In this document: in pieces, positions 7,566-12,406 of the stretch
How the letters are laid out: every line of letters begins with the position of its first letter
Numbering within the stretch: the first letter of the stretch is position 1
Source of the DNA: Rhodoferax sp.
Lineage (GTDB): Bacteria; Pseudomonadota; Gammaproteobacteria; Burkholderiales; Burkholderiaceae_C
Assembly: GCA_028292305.1 (NCBI GenBank)
Contig: JAQGMQ010000375.1
Coordinates: 1-12,406 of the forward strand
DNA: 12,406 nt
Direction of reading: 5' to 3'
Translations under genes and position numbers: made by a program
The notes under the pieces: generated by a model
What the model was told of the DNA's origin: nothing
The model's input: the letters and a program-made list of their open reading frames with translations, nothing else
Databases searched by the model: none

Positions 7566-7574
7566 CGTTCTGCG

Positions 7575-7594
7575 CCGCCTTCGGGCGGTTTTTT
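7575..7594 (+). terminator. Intrinsic terminator 2 of the rpsT 3' array
   Basis: CCGCC at 7575-7579 pairs with GGCGG at 7584-7588 around TTCG, followed by six T residues (7589-7594). It is a near copy of terminator 1, shifted by 29 bases, but without the upstream A-tract. Confidence 0.85.
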
Positions 7595-7604
7595 GCGTTG
7601 CGCG

Positions 7605-7623
7605 CTGCCTTCGGGCGGTTTTT
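7605..7623 (+). terminator. Intrinsic terminator 3 of the rpsT 3' array
   Basis: CTGCC at 7605-7609 pairs with GGCGG at 7614-7618 (one T-G wobble) around TTCG, followed by five T residues (7619-7623). It is the third near copy, 30 bases after the second, and slightly decayed. Confidence 0.75.
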
Positions 7624-7661
7624 CGTTTCCGCGATAGCCACGGGCGTCGTGATGGCCGAGC

Positions 7662-7676
7662 CTCGTCGCAAACGAG
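7662..7676. promoter_or_regulatory. Palindromic candidate operator upstream of caiX
   Basis: CTCGT (7662-7666) and ACGAG (7672-7676) form a perfect five-base dyad with a five-base centre, the size and spacing of a dimeric helix-turn-helix regulator site. No regulator gene is in the window, so the binding protein is unknown. Chance occurrence in GC-rich DNA cannot be excluded. Confidence 0.3.
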
Positions 7677-7781
7677 CCAGTTTCGGTCGCCCGGCGTCGT
7701 TTGGCACCGCGGGGCCAGGGGTAGATTTGATCCAGCGCAATACGGGCCGAGGCCCGGGCGCATGGACAGAACTTCTACCCC

Positions 7782-7786
7782 AAGGA
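7782..7786 (+). promoter_or_regulatory. Ribosome binding site that decides the caiX start
   Basis: AAGGA lies six bases before ATG 7793 but only three before the adjacent in-frame ATG 7790, so 7793 is preferred. The site abuts the right arm of the leader inverted repeat. Confidence 0.65.
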
Positions 7787-7792
7787 CCCATG

Positions 7793-8734
7793 ATGAAAAA
7801 CTGGATGCGGTGTGTCGGCCTCGTGGCCGCGGTGGTGGGCGTGCCGCCGGCGATGGCCCAGGACGCGGACAGTTGCAAGAAGGTGCGCTTCGTCGACATC
7901 GGCTGGAGCGATATCACCGCCACCACCGCGCTGGCCACTACGGTGTTCGAAGGCCTGGGTTACGCCACCAGCACCACCATCGCCTCGGTACCGATCTCGC
8001 TGGCCGGCCTCAAGAGCAAGCAGATCGACGTATCGCTCGGCTATTGGAGCCCGGTGCAGGACGCGATGATCGAGCCGATGGTCAAGGCCAAGACCTTGAG
8101 CATGCTGCCCACGCCCAACCTCAGCGGCGCCAAAGCCACCCTGGCCGTGCCCGCCTATGCGGCCGAGGCCGGGCTGAAGAGTTTTGCCGACATCGCCAAA
8201 TTCCAGAAAGAGCTGGACGGCAAGATCTTCGGCATCGAAGCCGGCAGCAGCGCCAACGCCAAGGTGCAGGCCATGATCGACAAGAACGAGCTCGGCCTGG
8301 GCGGCTTCAAGCTGGTGCAGTCAAGCGAAGCCGGCATGCTGGCCGAGGTGCAGCGTGCGGTTCGGCAGAAGCGGCCGGTGGTGTTCGTCGGCTGGGAGCC
8401 GCATCCGATGAATATCCAGATGCAGATCACGTACCTCAGCGGCGGTGACGCGTCTTTCGGTCCGAACTTCGGCGAGGCCCGCGTCAACACCCTGGTCGCC
8501 AACGACTACCTGGACCGCTGCCCGAACGCCGGCAAGCTGCTGTCCAACCTGGTGTTTTCCACCGACATCGAAAACCGCCTGATGGTGCCGATCGTGGGCA
8601 AGGTGCTGCCCGCCACGGCGGCCAAGGATTTTCTGAAGCAGAACCCCGAGCTGCTGCCCAAATGGCTTGCCGGGGTGAAAACGTTCGACGGCCAGGAAGG
8701 CCTGCCCGCCGTGCGCACGTCGCTCGGCCTCTAG
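7793..8734 (+). CDS. caiX: Periplasmic carnitine/choline/betaine-binding protein (OpuAC/ChoX type, CaiX-like)
   Basis: This 313-residue ABC-type substrate-binding protein has a Sec signal peptide (MKNWMRCVGLVAAVVGVPPAMAQ, cleavage likely after residue 23). The frame is open further upstream, but through terminators. The mature part begins KKVRFVDIGWSDITATTALATTVFEGLGY, the hallmark of choline/betaine binders. Aromatic residues fit a cation-pi cage for a trimethylammonium group: Trp38, Trp85 in GYWSP, Tyr122 and Trp201 in GWEPHPMN. The spacing resembles ChoX of Sinorhizobium. Because the downstream genes degrade carnitine, the ligand is probably carnitine, as for CaiX of Pseudomonas aeruginosa; choline or betaine remain possible. 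No permease or ATPase genes accompany it, so it must work with a transporter encoded elsewhere. It lies 30 bases before cdhC. Confidence 0.8.
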   Translation: MKNWMRCVGLVAAVVGVPPAMAQDADSCKKVRFVDIGWSDITATTALATTVFEGLGYATSTTIASVPISLAGLKSKQIDVSLGYWSPVQDAMIEPMVKAKTLSMLPTPNLSGAKATLAVPAYAAEAGLKSFADIAKFQKELDGKIFGIEAGSSANAKVQAMIDKNELGLGGFKLVQSSEAGMLAEVQRAVRQKRPVVFVGWEPHPMNIQMQITYLSGGDASFGPNFGEARVNTLVANDYLDRCPNAGKLLSNLVFSTDIENRLMVPIVGKVLPATAAKDFLKQNPELLPKWLAGVKTFDGQEGLPAVRTSLGL

Positions 8735-8753
8735 AACCCAAAGACATTTTTCC

Positions 8754-8759
8754 AGGAGA
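8754..8759 (+). promoter_or_regulatory. Ribosome binding site for the TTG start of cdhC
   Basis: AGGAGA lies five bases before TTG 8765, a strong site that makes the rare start codon credible. No in-frame ATG lies nearby with a comparable site. Confidence 0.8.
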
Positions 8760-8764
8760 TTTTC

Positions 8765-9655
8765 TTGAACCACGATGTCATCGTGACCTGCGCCGTCACT
8801 GGCGCGGGCGATACGGTGGGCCGGCACCCCGCCATTCCCGTCACCCCGAAACAGATCGCCGCGGCCGCGGTCGAGGCCGCAAAAGCCGGCGCCACCGTCG
8901 TCCACTGCCATGTGCGCGACCCGGCCACCGGCAAGGGCAGCCGCGACCCTGCGCTGTACCGCGAGCTGGTCGACCGCATCCGGTCTTCAGGTGTTGACAT
9001 GGTGCTGAATCTGACCGCCGGCATGGGCGGCGATCTGGAAATCGGCCCTGGCGAACGTCCGATGGAATTCGGCGCCGGCACCGATCTGGTGGGCGGGCTG
9101 GCGCGGCTCATCCATGTCGAAGAGTTGCTGCCCGAGATCTGCACACTCGACTGCGGCACGCTGAACTTTGGCGATGGCGACTATATCTACGTGTCGACAC
9201 CGGCACAGTTGCGCGCAGGCGCCAAGCGGATCCTCGAGCTCGGCGTGAAGGCCGAGCTGGAAGTGTTCGACACCGGGCACCTGTGGTTTGCCAAGCAGAT
9301 GCTGAAGGAGGGCTTGCTGGGCGACGCGCCGCTGTTCCAGCTGTGCCTCGGGATTCCCTGGGGCGCGCCAGCCGACACCACCACCATGAAGGCGATGGCC
9401 GACAACATGCCGCCCGGCGCCATATGGGCCGGCTTCGGCATCGGCCGAATGCAGATGCCGATGGTGGCGCAGGCCGTGCTGCTCGGTGGCAATGTGCGGG
9501 TCGGGCTGGAAGACAACCTTTGGCTCGACAAGGGTGTGCACGCCAGCAACGGCAGCCTGGTCGAGCGCGCCAACAGCCTCATCAGCCACCTGGGTGCGCG
9601 CACGCTCACGCCCCAGGAAGGGCGGCAGAAGCTGGGTTTGAAGAAGCGTGGCTGA
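8765..9655 (+). CDS. cdhC: BKACE-family beta-keto acid cleavage enzyme, probable 3-dehydrocarnitine cleavage enzyme
   Basis: This 296-residue protein belongs to the BKACE family (DUF849, kin to 3-keto-5-aminohexanoate cleavage enzyme), Zn-dependent TIM barrels that condense a beta-keto acid with an acyl-CoA. Visible signatures are VHCHVRDP with zinc ligands His47 and His49, NLTAGMGGD at 82-90, and GLEDNLWLDKG at 247-257 with zinc-ligand Glu249 and catalytic Asp250. In carnitine catabolism the enzyme converts 3-dehydrocarnitine plus acetyl-CoA to betainyl-CoA plus acetoacetate (CdhC of P. aeruginosa). The family covers many substrates, so the assignment rests on the flanking binding protein, dehydrogenase and thioesterase. 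The start is TTG 8765, supported by AGGAGA; the protein begins MNHDVIVTCAVTGAG, standard for the family. The last eight bases overlap the next gene. Confidence 0.85.
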   Translation: MNHDVIVTCAVTGAGDTVGRHPAIPVTPKQIAAAAVEAAKAGATVVHCHVRDPATGKGSRDPALYRELVDRIRSSGVDMVLNLTAGMGGDLEIGPGERPMEFGAGTDLVGGLARLIHVEELLPEICTLDCGTLNFGDGDYIYVSTPAQLRAGAKRILELGVKAELEVFDTGHLWFAKQMLKEGLLGDAPLFQLCLGIPWGAPADTTTMKAMADNMPPGAIWAGFGIGRMQMPMVAQAVLLGGNVRVGLEDNLWLDKGVHASNGSLVERANSLISHLGARTLTPQEGRQKLGLKKRG

Positions 9656-10271
9656 GCCGGCGCCCGGCAACGACCACCGCATCTGCTTTTTCGGCGACTC
9701 GATGGTGCAGGGCACGAGCGACCCGACCTGCCAGGGCTGGGTCGGCCGTGTGGGCGCCGCCGCCTGGAACCAGGGTTACGCGCTCACTTTGCACAACCTG
9801 GGTATCCGCGGCGCGACGAGCGCCGATGTGTCCGCGCGCTGGCGTGCCGAAGCGTTGGCCCGTCTGCAGGCCGGAAGCCACAAGTACCTGGTGTTCTGCT
9901 TCGGTGCGAACGACACCACCCGGCTTGGCGAAGACCTGCGGGTGCCGCTGGCACGGAGTCTCGCGCATTTTTCGCGCACCGTATCCGATGCGCAGCTCTT
10001 GCACCCGACCCGCGTGGTCGGTCCATTCCCGGTGGGCGAGGCAACGCAGGACGCACGCACGCGCGAGCTGTGTGCCCGTTATGCCGAGCGTGCCCGCGCA
10101 CTCGGCGTGCACTACCTGCCGGTCGCTGGCCAGCTGATGGACAGCAGCCTGTGGCGGGACGACGTGGCCGCCAGCGATGGCTGCCATCCCGGTGCCGCCG
10201 GTTACCAGCTGGTGGCCGACATGGTCTGCGCCTGGTCCGCCTGGTGGTTCCGGTCTTCAACTTCTTTCTGA
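9648..10271 (+). CDS. SGNH/GDSL-family hydrolase inside the carnitine operon (candidate acylcarnitine esterase)
   Basis: This 207-residue protein carries all four SGNH blocks: GDSM with nucleophile Ser18 (16-19), Gly in GIRGATSAD (52-60), GAND with Asn88 (86-89), and DGCHP with Asp177 and His180 (177-181). These enzymes hydrolyse esters or acetyl groups through a Ser-His-Asp triad. No signal peptide is evident, so it should be cytoplasmic. The GTG start at 9648 overlaps the cdhC stop by eight bases, suggesting translational coupling; only a weak GAAGAAG lies upstream. Ten bases separate it from cdhA. I infer a role in cleaving O-acylcarnitines to feed carnitine to CdhA, the job done in P. aeruginosa by HocS from the cdh operon. 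Alternatives are a thioesterase/TesA-like activity or general arylesterase. Function is not shown by sequence alone. Confidence 0.8.
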   Translation: MAEPAPGNDHRICFFGDSMVQGTSDPTCQGWVGRVGAAAWNQGYALTLHNLGIRGATSADVSARWRAEALARLQAGSHKYLVFCFGANDTTRLGEDLRVPLARSLAHFSRTVSDAQLLHPTRVVGPFPVGEATQDARTRELCARYAERARALGVHYLPVAGQLMDSSLWRDDVAASDGCHPGAAGYQLVADMVCAWSAWWFRSSTSF

Positions 10272-10281
10272 GCACTTCAAC

Positions 10282-11235
10282 ATGTCCGTCATCACAAAAA
10301 TCAGGACCTTCGCCGCACTCGGCGTAGGCGTCATCGGCAGCGGCTGGGTTGCGCGGGCACTGGCCCATGGGCTCGACGTCATCGCCTGGGACCCGGCGCC
10401 CGGCGCCGAGGCACAGCTGCGTGACAGGGTCGCCAATGCCTGGCCCGCGTTGCAGCGCCTGGGGCTGGCCGACGGCGCTTCCACCGAGCGCCTGCGCTTT
10501 GTCGCCACGGTCGAGGATTGCGTGCGCCAGGCCGACTTCATCCAGGAAAGCGCGCCAGAGCGTGAAGACCTGAAGCTCGCGCTGCATGCGCGGATCAGCG
10601 CCGCGGCCAAGCCCGACGCCATCATCGCGTCGTCCACCTCGGGTCTGCTGCCCAGCGACTTCTACGCCAACGCCATCGGCCCCGAGCGGTGCGTGGTGGG
10701 CCACCCGTTCAACCCGGTCTACCTGCTGCCGCTGGTCGAAGTGGTCGGCGGCGAACTCACTTCGCCCGAGACGATCGCCGCCGCCATGCAGATCTACGGC
10801 GCACTCGGCATGCGGCCGCTGCACGTGCGCAAGGAGATTCCGGGCTTCATCGCCGACCGCCTGCTCGAAGCCGTGTGGCGCGAGGCGCTGCACCTGGTCA
10901 ACGACGGCGTGGCCACCACCGGTGAGATCGACGACGCCATCCGTTTCGGTGCCGGCATCCGTTGGTCGTTCATGGGTTCGTTCCTGACCTACACGCTCGC
11001 CGGCGGCAACGCGGGCATGCGGCACTTCATGGCCCAGTTCGGCCCGGCGCTGGAGCTGCCGTGGACCAAGCTGGTGGCGCCAAAGCTCACCGAAGCGCTG
11101 ATCGACCGCGTGGTCGACGGCACCACGGCGCAGCTCGGCAGCCACAGCATCGAGCAGCTTGAACGTTACCGCGACGACGCCATCCTCAGCGTGATGGCTG
11201 CCGTCGAAGCTGCCAAGGCGCGCCATGGCCTATGA
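10282..11235 (+). CDS. cdhA: L-carnitine dehydrogenase (3-hydroxyacyl-CoA dehydrogenase superfamily)
   Basis: This 317-residue protein is close in length to known carnitine 3-dehydrogenases (about 320). It oxidises L-carnitine to 3-dehydrocarnitine with NAD+. The N-terminal Rossmann fold has GVGVIGSGW at 14-22, and Asp37 in AWDP at the end of the second strand favours NAD over NADP. Further landmarks are FIQESAPERED at 86-96, ASSTSGLLPSDF at 116-127, and VVGHPFNPVYLLPLVEVV at 138-155 with the probable catalytic His141 and Glu153. IPGFIADRLLEAVWREA then leads into the helical C-terminal domain. MSVITKIRTFAALG is the natural start; an upstream in-frame extension lies inside the hydrolase gene and is rejected. 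The 3' end overlaps the thioesterase gene by 11 bases. In some bacteria this enzyme is fused to that thioesterase. Confidence 0.88.
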   Translation: MSVITKIRTFAALGVGVIGSGWVARALAHGLDVIAWDPAPGAEAQLRDRVANAWPALQRLGLADGASTERLRFVATVEDCVRQADFIQESAPEREDLKLALHARISAAAKPDAIIASSTSGLLPSDFYANAIGPERCVVGHPFNPVYLLPLVEVVGGELTSPETIAAAMQIYGALGMRPLHVRKEIPGFIADRLLEAVWREALHLVNDGVATTGEIDDAIRFGAGIRWSFMGSFLTYTLAGGNAGMRHFMAQFGPALELPWTKLVAPKLTEALIDRVVDGTTAQLGSHSIEQLERYRDDAILSVMAAVEAAKARHGL

Positions 11236-11707
11236 GCTGCCGCAGTACCGGGACACGGTGCGTGCCGAATGGGGCGACTACAACGGCCACCTGCGCGATG
11301 CTTTTTACGGCCTGATCTTCAGCTACGCCACCGACGCGTTGATGGACCGGCTCGGGCTGGATGCGGTCTGCCGTGCCCGCACACAATGTTCCATCTACAC
11401 GGTGGAATACCACATCAATTTTCTGCAGGAAGTGAAGGTGGGCGCAGAGGTGCAGGTGACGACCCAGGTGCTGGCCGCGGACGCGAAACGCCTGCATGTC
11501 TACCACGCCATGACCTTGTTGGACGGTGCGGAAGGGTCGACCGACCCAGTGGCGGTGAGCGAGCAAATGCTGCTGCACGTGGACACCCGGGGGCCGAAGT
11601 CGGCGGTGTTCACGCCGGAGGTGATGTTGCTGGTGCGGGCGATGGCCGCTGAACACGCCGGCCTGGCGCGGCCGGCTTATGCGGGCCGGGTCATCCGGCT
11701 GCCCTGA
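11225..11707 (+). CDS. cdhB: Hotdog-fold thioesterase, probable betainyl-CoA thioesterase
   Basis: This 160-residue single-domain 4HBT-like thioesterase has EWGDYNGHLRDAFY at 15-28, where Asp18 and the NGHL turn form the typical active-site segment of the family. It would release glycine betaine and CoA from betainyl-CoA, the last step of the carnitine route, in the cytoplasm. Assignment depends on position directly after cdhA, with which it overlaps by 11 bases in another frame (ATG 11225; cdhA stop 11233-11235), a layout that favours coupled translation. VEYHINFLQEVKVGAEVQVTTQV at about 60-82 is the central beta sheet. Without its context the protein could only be called an acyl-CoA thioesterase. 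The operon ends here; a hairpin region follows. Confidence 0.82.
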   Translation: MAYELPQYRDTVRAEWGDYNGHLRDAFYGLIFSYATDALMDRLGLDAVCRARTQCSIYTVEYHINFLQEVKVGAEVQVTTQVLAADAKRLHVYHAMTLLDGAEGSTDPVAVSEQMLLHVDTRGPKSAVFTPEVMLLVRAMAAEHAGLARPAYAGRVIRLP

Positions 11708-11731
11708 CCGGGCGCTGCACCGAAGCCCAAG

Positions 11732-11761
11732 CCGCAGACCCCAGGCTTCGCCTGGCTGCGG
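11732..11761. terminator. Hairpin between convergent cdhB and the DUF3579 gene (possible shared terminator)
   Basis: CCGCAG (11732-11737) pairs with CTGCGG (11756-11761), and inside it CCAGGC (11741-11746) pairs with GCCTGG (11750-11755) with a three-base bulge on the left. The two stacked stems total 12 base pairs. The structure ends two bases before the DUF3579 stop codon. No T-tract follows on either strand, so termination there is only likely, not shown. Confidence 0.4.
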
Positions 11762-11762
11762 G

Positions 11763-12113
11763 CTATTTGCGGGGCGGTGCAATGGCCGCGGCGGCCGCCA
11801 CCGCGGAGGCTTCGGGCACCAGGCTTGCGTCTTTGACCTGCAGGCCGTTGTCGCGCGCGAAGTTCATCGCGAAATCCCAGGCCATCACATCATGGTCGCG
11901 CAACTCCTGGTTCACGATCACACATTTCACGCCGTCGATGGTGGTGGGCACGCACCAGGGCGAATAACTCAGGTGGCTGCCCGGTTGCGGACCGCCTGGG
12001 CGGAACGAACTCAACACGCCGGCCAGGCGCTCCGCCCAGTCGCTGGGCCGGAAGGTTCTGCCGTCGCCGGTGATGCCCTGGATGAAAACTTCTTTGGGAG
12101 CGTTGGAGGCCAT
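11763..12113 (-). CDS. DUF3579 family protein
   Basis: This 116-residue protein contains FIQGITGDGRTFRPSDWAERLAG at about 10-32, then LSYSPWCVPTTIDGVKCVIVNQEL at 48-71 and AWDFAMNFARDNGLQVKD at 78-95. These are the conserved segments I associate with DUF3579, a small, soluble, beta-proteobacterial family of unknown function. The last 20 residues are an Ala/Pro-rich tail (AVAAAAAIAPPRK) outside the domain. The ATG at 12111-12113 is the natural start although no clear Shine-Dalgarno sequence precedes it. The gene runs convergent to the carnitine operon. From memory, DUF3579 genes in Burkholderiales often sit near rpsT and arginine biosynthesis genes; here the carnitine operon separates it from rpsT. 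Confidence 0.85.
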   Translation of the reverse strand: MASNAPKEVFIQGITGDGRTFRPSDWAERLAGVLSSFRPGGPQPGSHLSYSPWCVPTTIDGVKCVIVNQELRDHDVMAWDFAMNFARDNGLQVKDASLVPEASAVAAAAAIAPPRK

Positions 12114-12240
12114 CTGTTGGAATTGAATGAACCAGCTGTGTCCGGTCGTGGTCCGATGTTGGGCCGAAATCCAGGCTGTTGCAAGAGCGCCGAAGGTTCT
12201 GGCGCGCGCCGGTCAAAAGCTGTTGTTGCAACGCAGCATG

Positions 12241-12270
12241 ATTTTACCGGATCGATGGCGCTCTGCCCAA
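12241..12270 (-). promoter_or_regulatory. Candidate promoter for the DUF3579 gene
   Basis: On the minus strand TAAAAT (12246-12241) resembles a -10 and TTGGGC (12270-12265) a poor -35, with an 18-base spacer. Transcription would begin near 12234, leaving a leader of about 120 bases. A perfect TTGACA lies further out at 12307-12302 but lacks a matching -10. Confidence 0.35.
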
Positions 12271-12305
12271 TGTCCCGCCACACATTGCAGTGATGCGGAA
12301 ATGTC

Positions 12306-12328
12306 AAAAAACCGCGCATTTTCTGCGC
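12306..12328 (-). terminator. Hairpin with T-tract reading leftward at the right edge
   Basis: GCGCA (12314-12318) and TGCGC (12324-12328) form a five-base stem with a five-base loop. Read on the minus strand it is followed by GG and six T residues (12311-12306), the layout of a short intrinsic terminator. It could block transcription entering from the right, or be an operator for the gene beyond the window. The stem is short. Confidence 0.4.
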
Positions 12329-12406
12329 CTAGAATTGGCTTTCAGCGGCACCCGTGCGATGTTCACTGCGCTGATTTTTTGTTAACTGCGACGTTCTGGA
12401 GAACTG
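12329..12406 (+). promoter_or_regulatory. Leader of a plus-strand gene starting beyond the window, with Shine-Dalgarno at 12398-12403
   Basis: TAGAAT at 12330-12335 could be a -10, though no good -35 precedes it. The region then becomes T-rich (12375-12381) and ends with GGAGAA at 12398-12403, an excellent ribosome site placed three bases before the window ends. A start codon is therefore expected within a few bases to the right. No coding sequence is visible here. Confidence 0.5.

Larger units (their letters stand above)
7546..7628 (+). repeat. Tandem repeat of three 29-30 base terminator units
   Basis: The hairpin plus T-tract and a GC/T-rich spacer repeats three times with periods of 29 and 30 bases, the TTCG loops starting at 7551, 7580 and 7610. 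The spacers also resemble each other (CGTTCTGCG, GCGTTGCGCG, CGTTTCCGCG). This points to tandem duplication of one terminator unit rather than independent hairpins. The repeat is also why an open frame runs through this stretch, encoding a repeated AAFGRFF peptide; I do not regard that as coding. Confidence 0.8.
7629..7792 (+). promoter_or_regulatory. Upstream region of the carnitine operon (candidate promoter and structured leader)
   Basis: This non-coding stretch lies between the terminator array and the first operon gene. It contains a dyad CTCGT-N5-ACGAG (7662-7676), a possible operator. It also contains an eight-base inverted repeat, GGGGTAGA (7718-7725) and TCTACCCC (7774-7781), enclosing a small hairpin CGGGC-CGAG-GCCCG (7743-7756). 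The right arm ends exactly where the Shine-Dalgarno sequence begins. A possible but poor sigma-70 pair is TTGGCA (7701-7706) with TAGATT (7722-7727), spaced at only 15 bases. No confident promoter is visible, which suits an activator-dependent operon. Confidence 0.4.

Noticed and set aside
7702..7717. Sigma-54-like promoter TGGCACC...GGCC before caiX
   Set aside because: The -24 GG is present, but the base that should be the -12 G (7715) is C and the TTGC block is absent, so the consensus fails.
7514..7792. Open frame extending caiX upstream by 93 codons
   Set aside because: It runs through three intrinsic terminators, encodes a repeated AAFGRFF peptide produced by the tandem repeat, and would bury the clear signal peptide starting at 7793.
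10177..10281. N-terminal extension of cdhA
   Set aside because: It lies inside the hydrolase coding region and does not resemble dehydrogenase sequence; ATG 10282 starts just before the Rossmann strand.
9784..11226. Minus-strand open frame (480 codons) opposite the hydrolase and cdhA
   Set aside because: It is an antisense shadow with no domain signal; the plus strand carries two proteins with full catalytic motifs.
1..12406. CRISPR array, tRNA/rRNA gene, insertion sequence or phage genes
   Set aside because: I looked for repeat-spacer periodicity, tRNA-like cloverleaf sequence, transposase or integrase motifs and terminal inverted repeats, and saw none; the only tandem repeat is the terminator array.

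Overview
The window is GC-rich, densely packed chromosomal DNA from a beta-proteobacterium. Gene content and protein flavour suggest order Burkholderiales, most likely family Comamonadaceae (Variovorax/Polaromonas/Acidovorax-like). The reasons are the phosphatase-rph-rdgB-hemW order, murJ divergent from rpsT, a DUF3579 protein, and a ribosomal protein S20 of 100 residues. This placement is from memory of these neighbourhoods; no search was run.

Left part (1-3112, + strand): the 3' end of a PP2C-type protein phosphatase, then rph (RNase PH), rdgB (house-cleaning NTP pyrophosphatase) and hemW (radical-SAM haem chaperone), ending at a weak hairpin. Next is a stand-alone 12-TM MHS-type citrate/tricarballylate-like proton symporter (3223-4539, +).

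Middle part (4576-7459): convergent to the transporter is a minus-strand pair, murJ (lipid II flippase) followed by a SirB1-family transglutaminase-like/TPR protein. murJ is divergent from rpsT. rpsT has an extended -10 promoter with a GC-rich discriminator and is followed by three tandem near-identical intrinsic terminators.

Right part (7624-11707, + strand): the most interesting segment is a compact five-gene operon that reads as an L-carnitine-to-glycine-betaine route. It encodes a periplasmic quaternary-amine-binding protein (caiX/choX type), a BKACE-family dehydrocarnitine cleavage enzyme (cdhC type), an SGNH/GDSL hydrolase, an L-carnitine dehydrogenase (cdhA type) and a hotdog thioesterase (cdhB type, betainyl-CoA). 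The last four genes overlap or nearly touch. The likely flow is as follows: the SGNH enzyme may release carnitine from O-acylcarnitines; CdhA oxidises carnitine to 3-dehydrocarnitine with NAD+; CdhC transfers the betainyl moiety to CoA with acetyl-CoA, giving acetoacetate; CdhB hydrolyses betainyl-CoA to glycine betaine. No ABC permease, ATPase or regulator lies in the window. The SGNH hydrolase inside the operon is the best candidate for something not well described.

The right edge holds a convergent DUF3579 gene on the minus strand and a 293-base upstream region with a hairpin/T-tract. A plus-strand Shine-Dalgarno sequence at the very end implies another gene starting just beyond the window.
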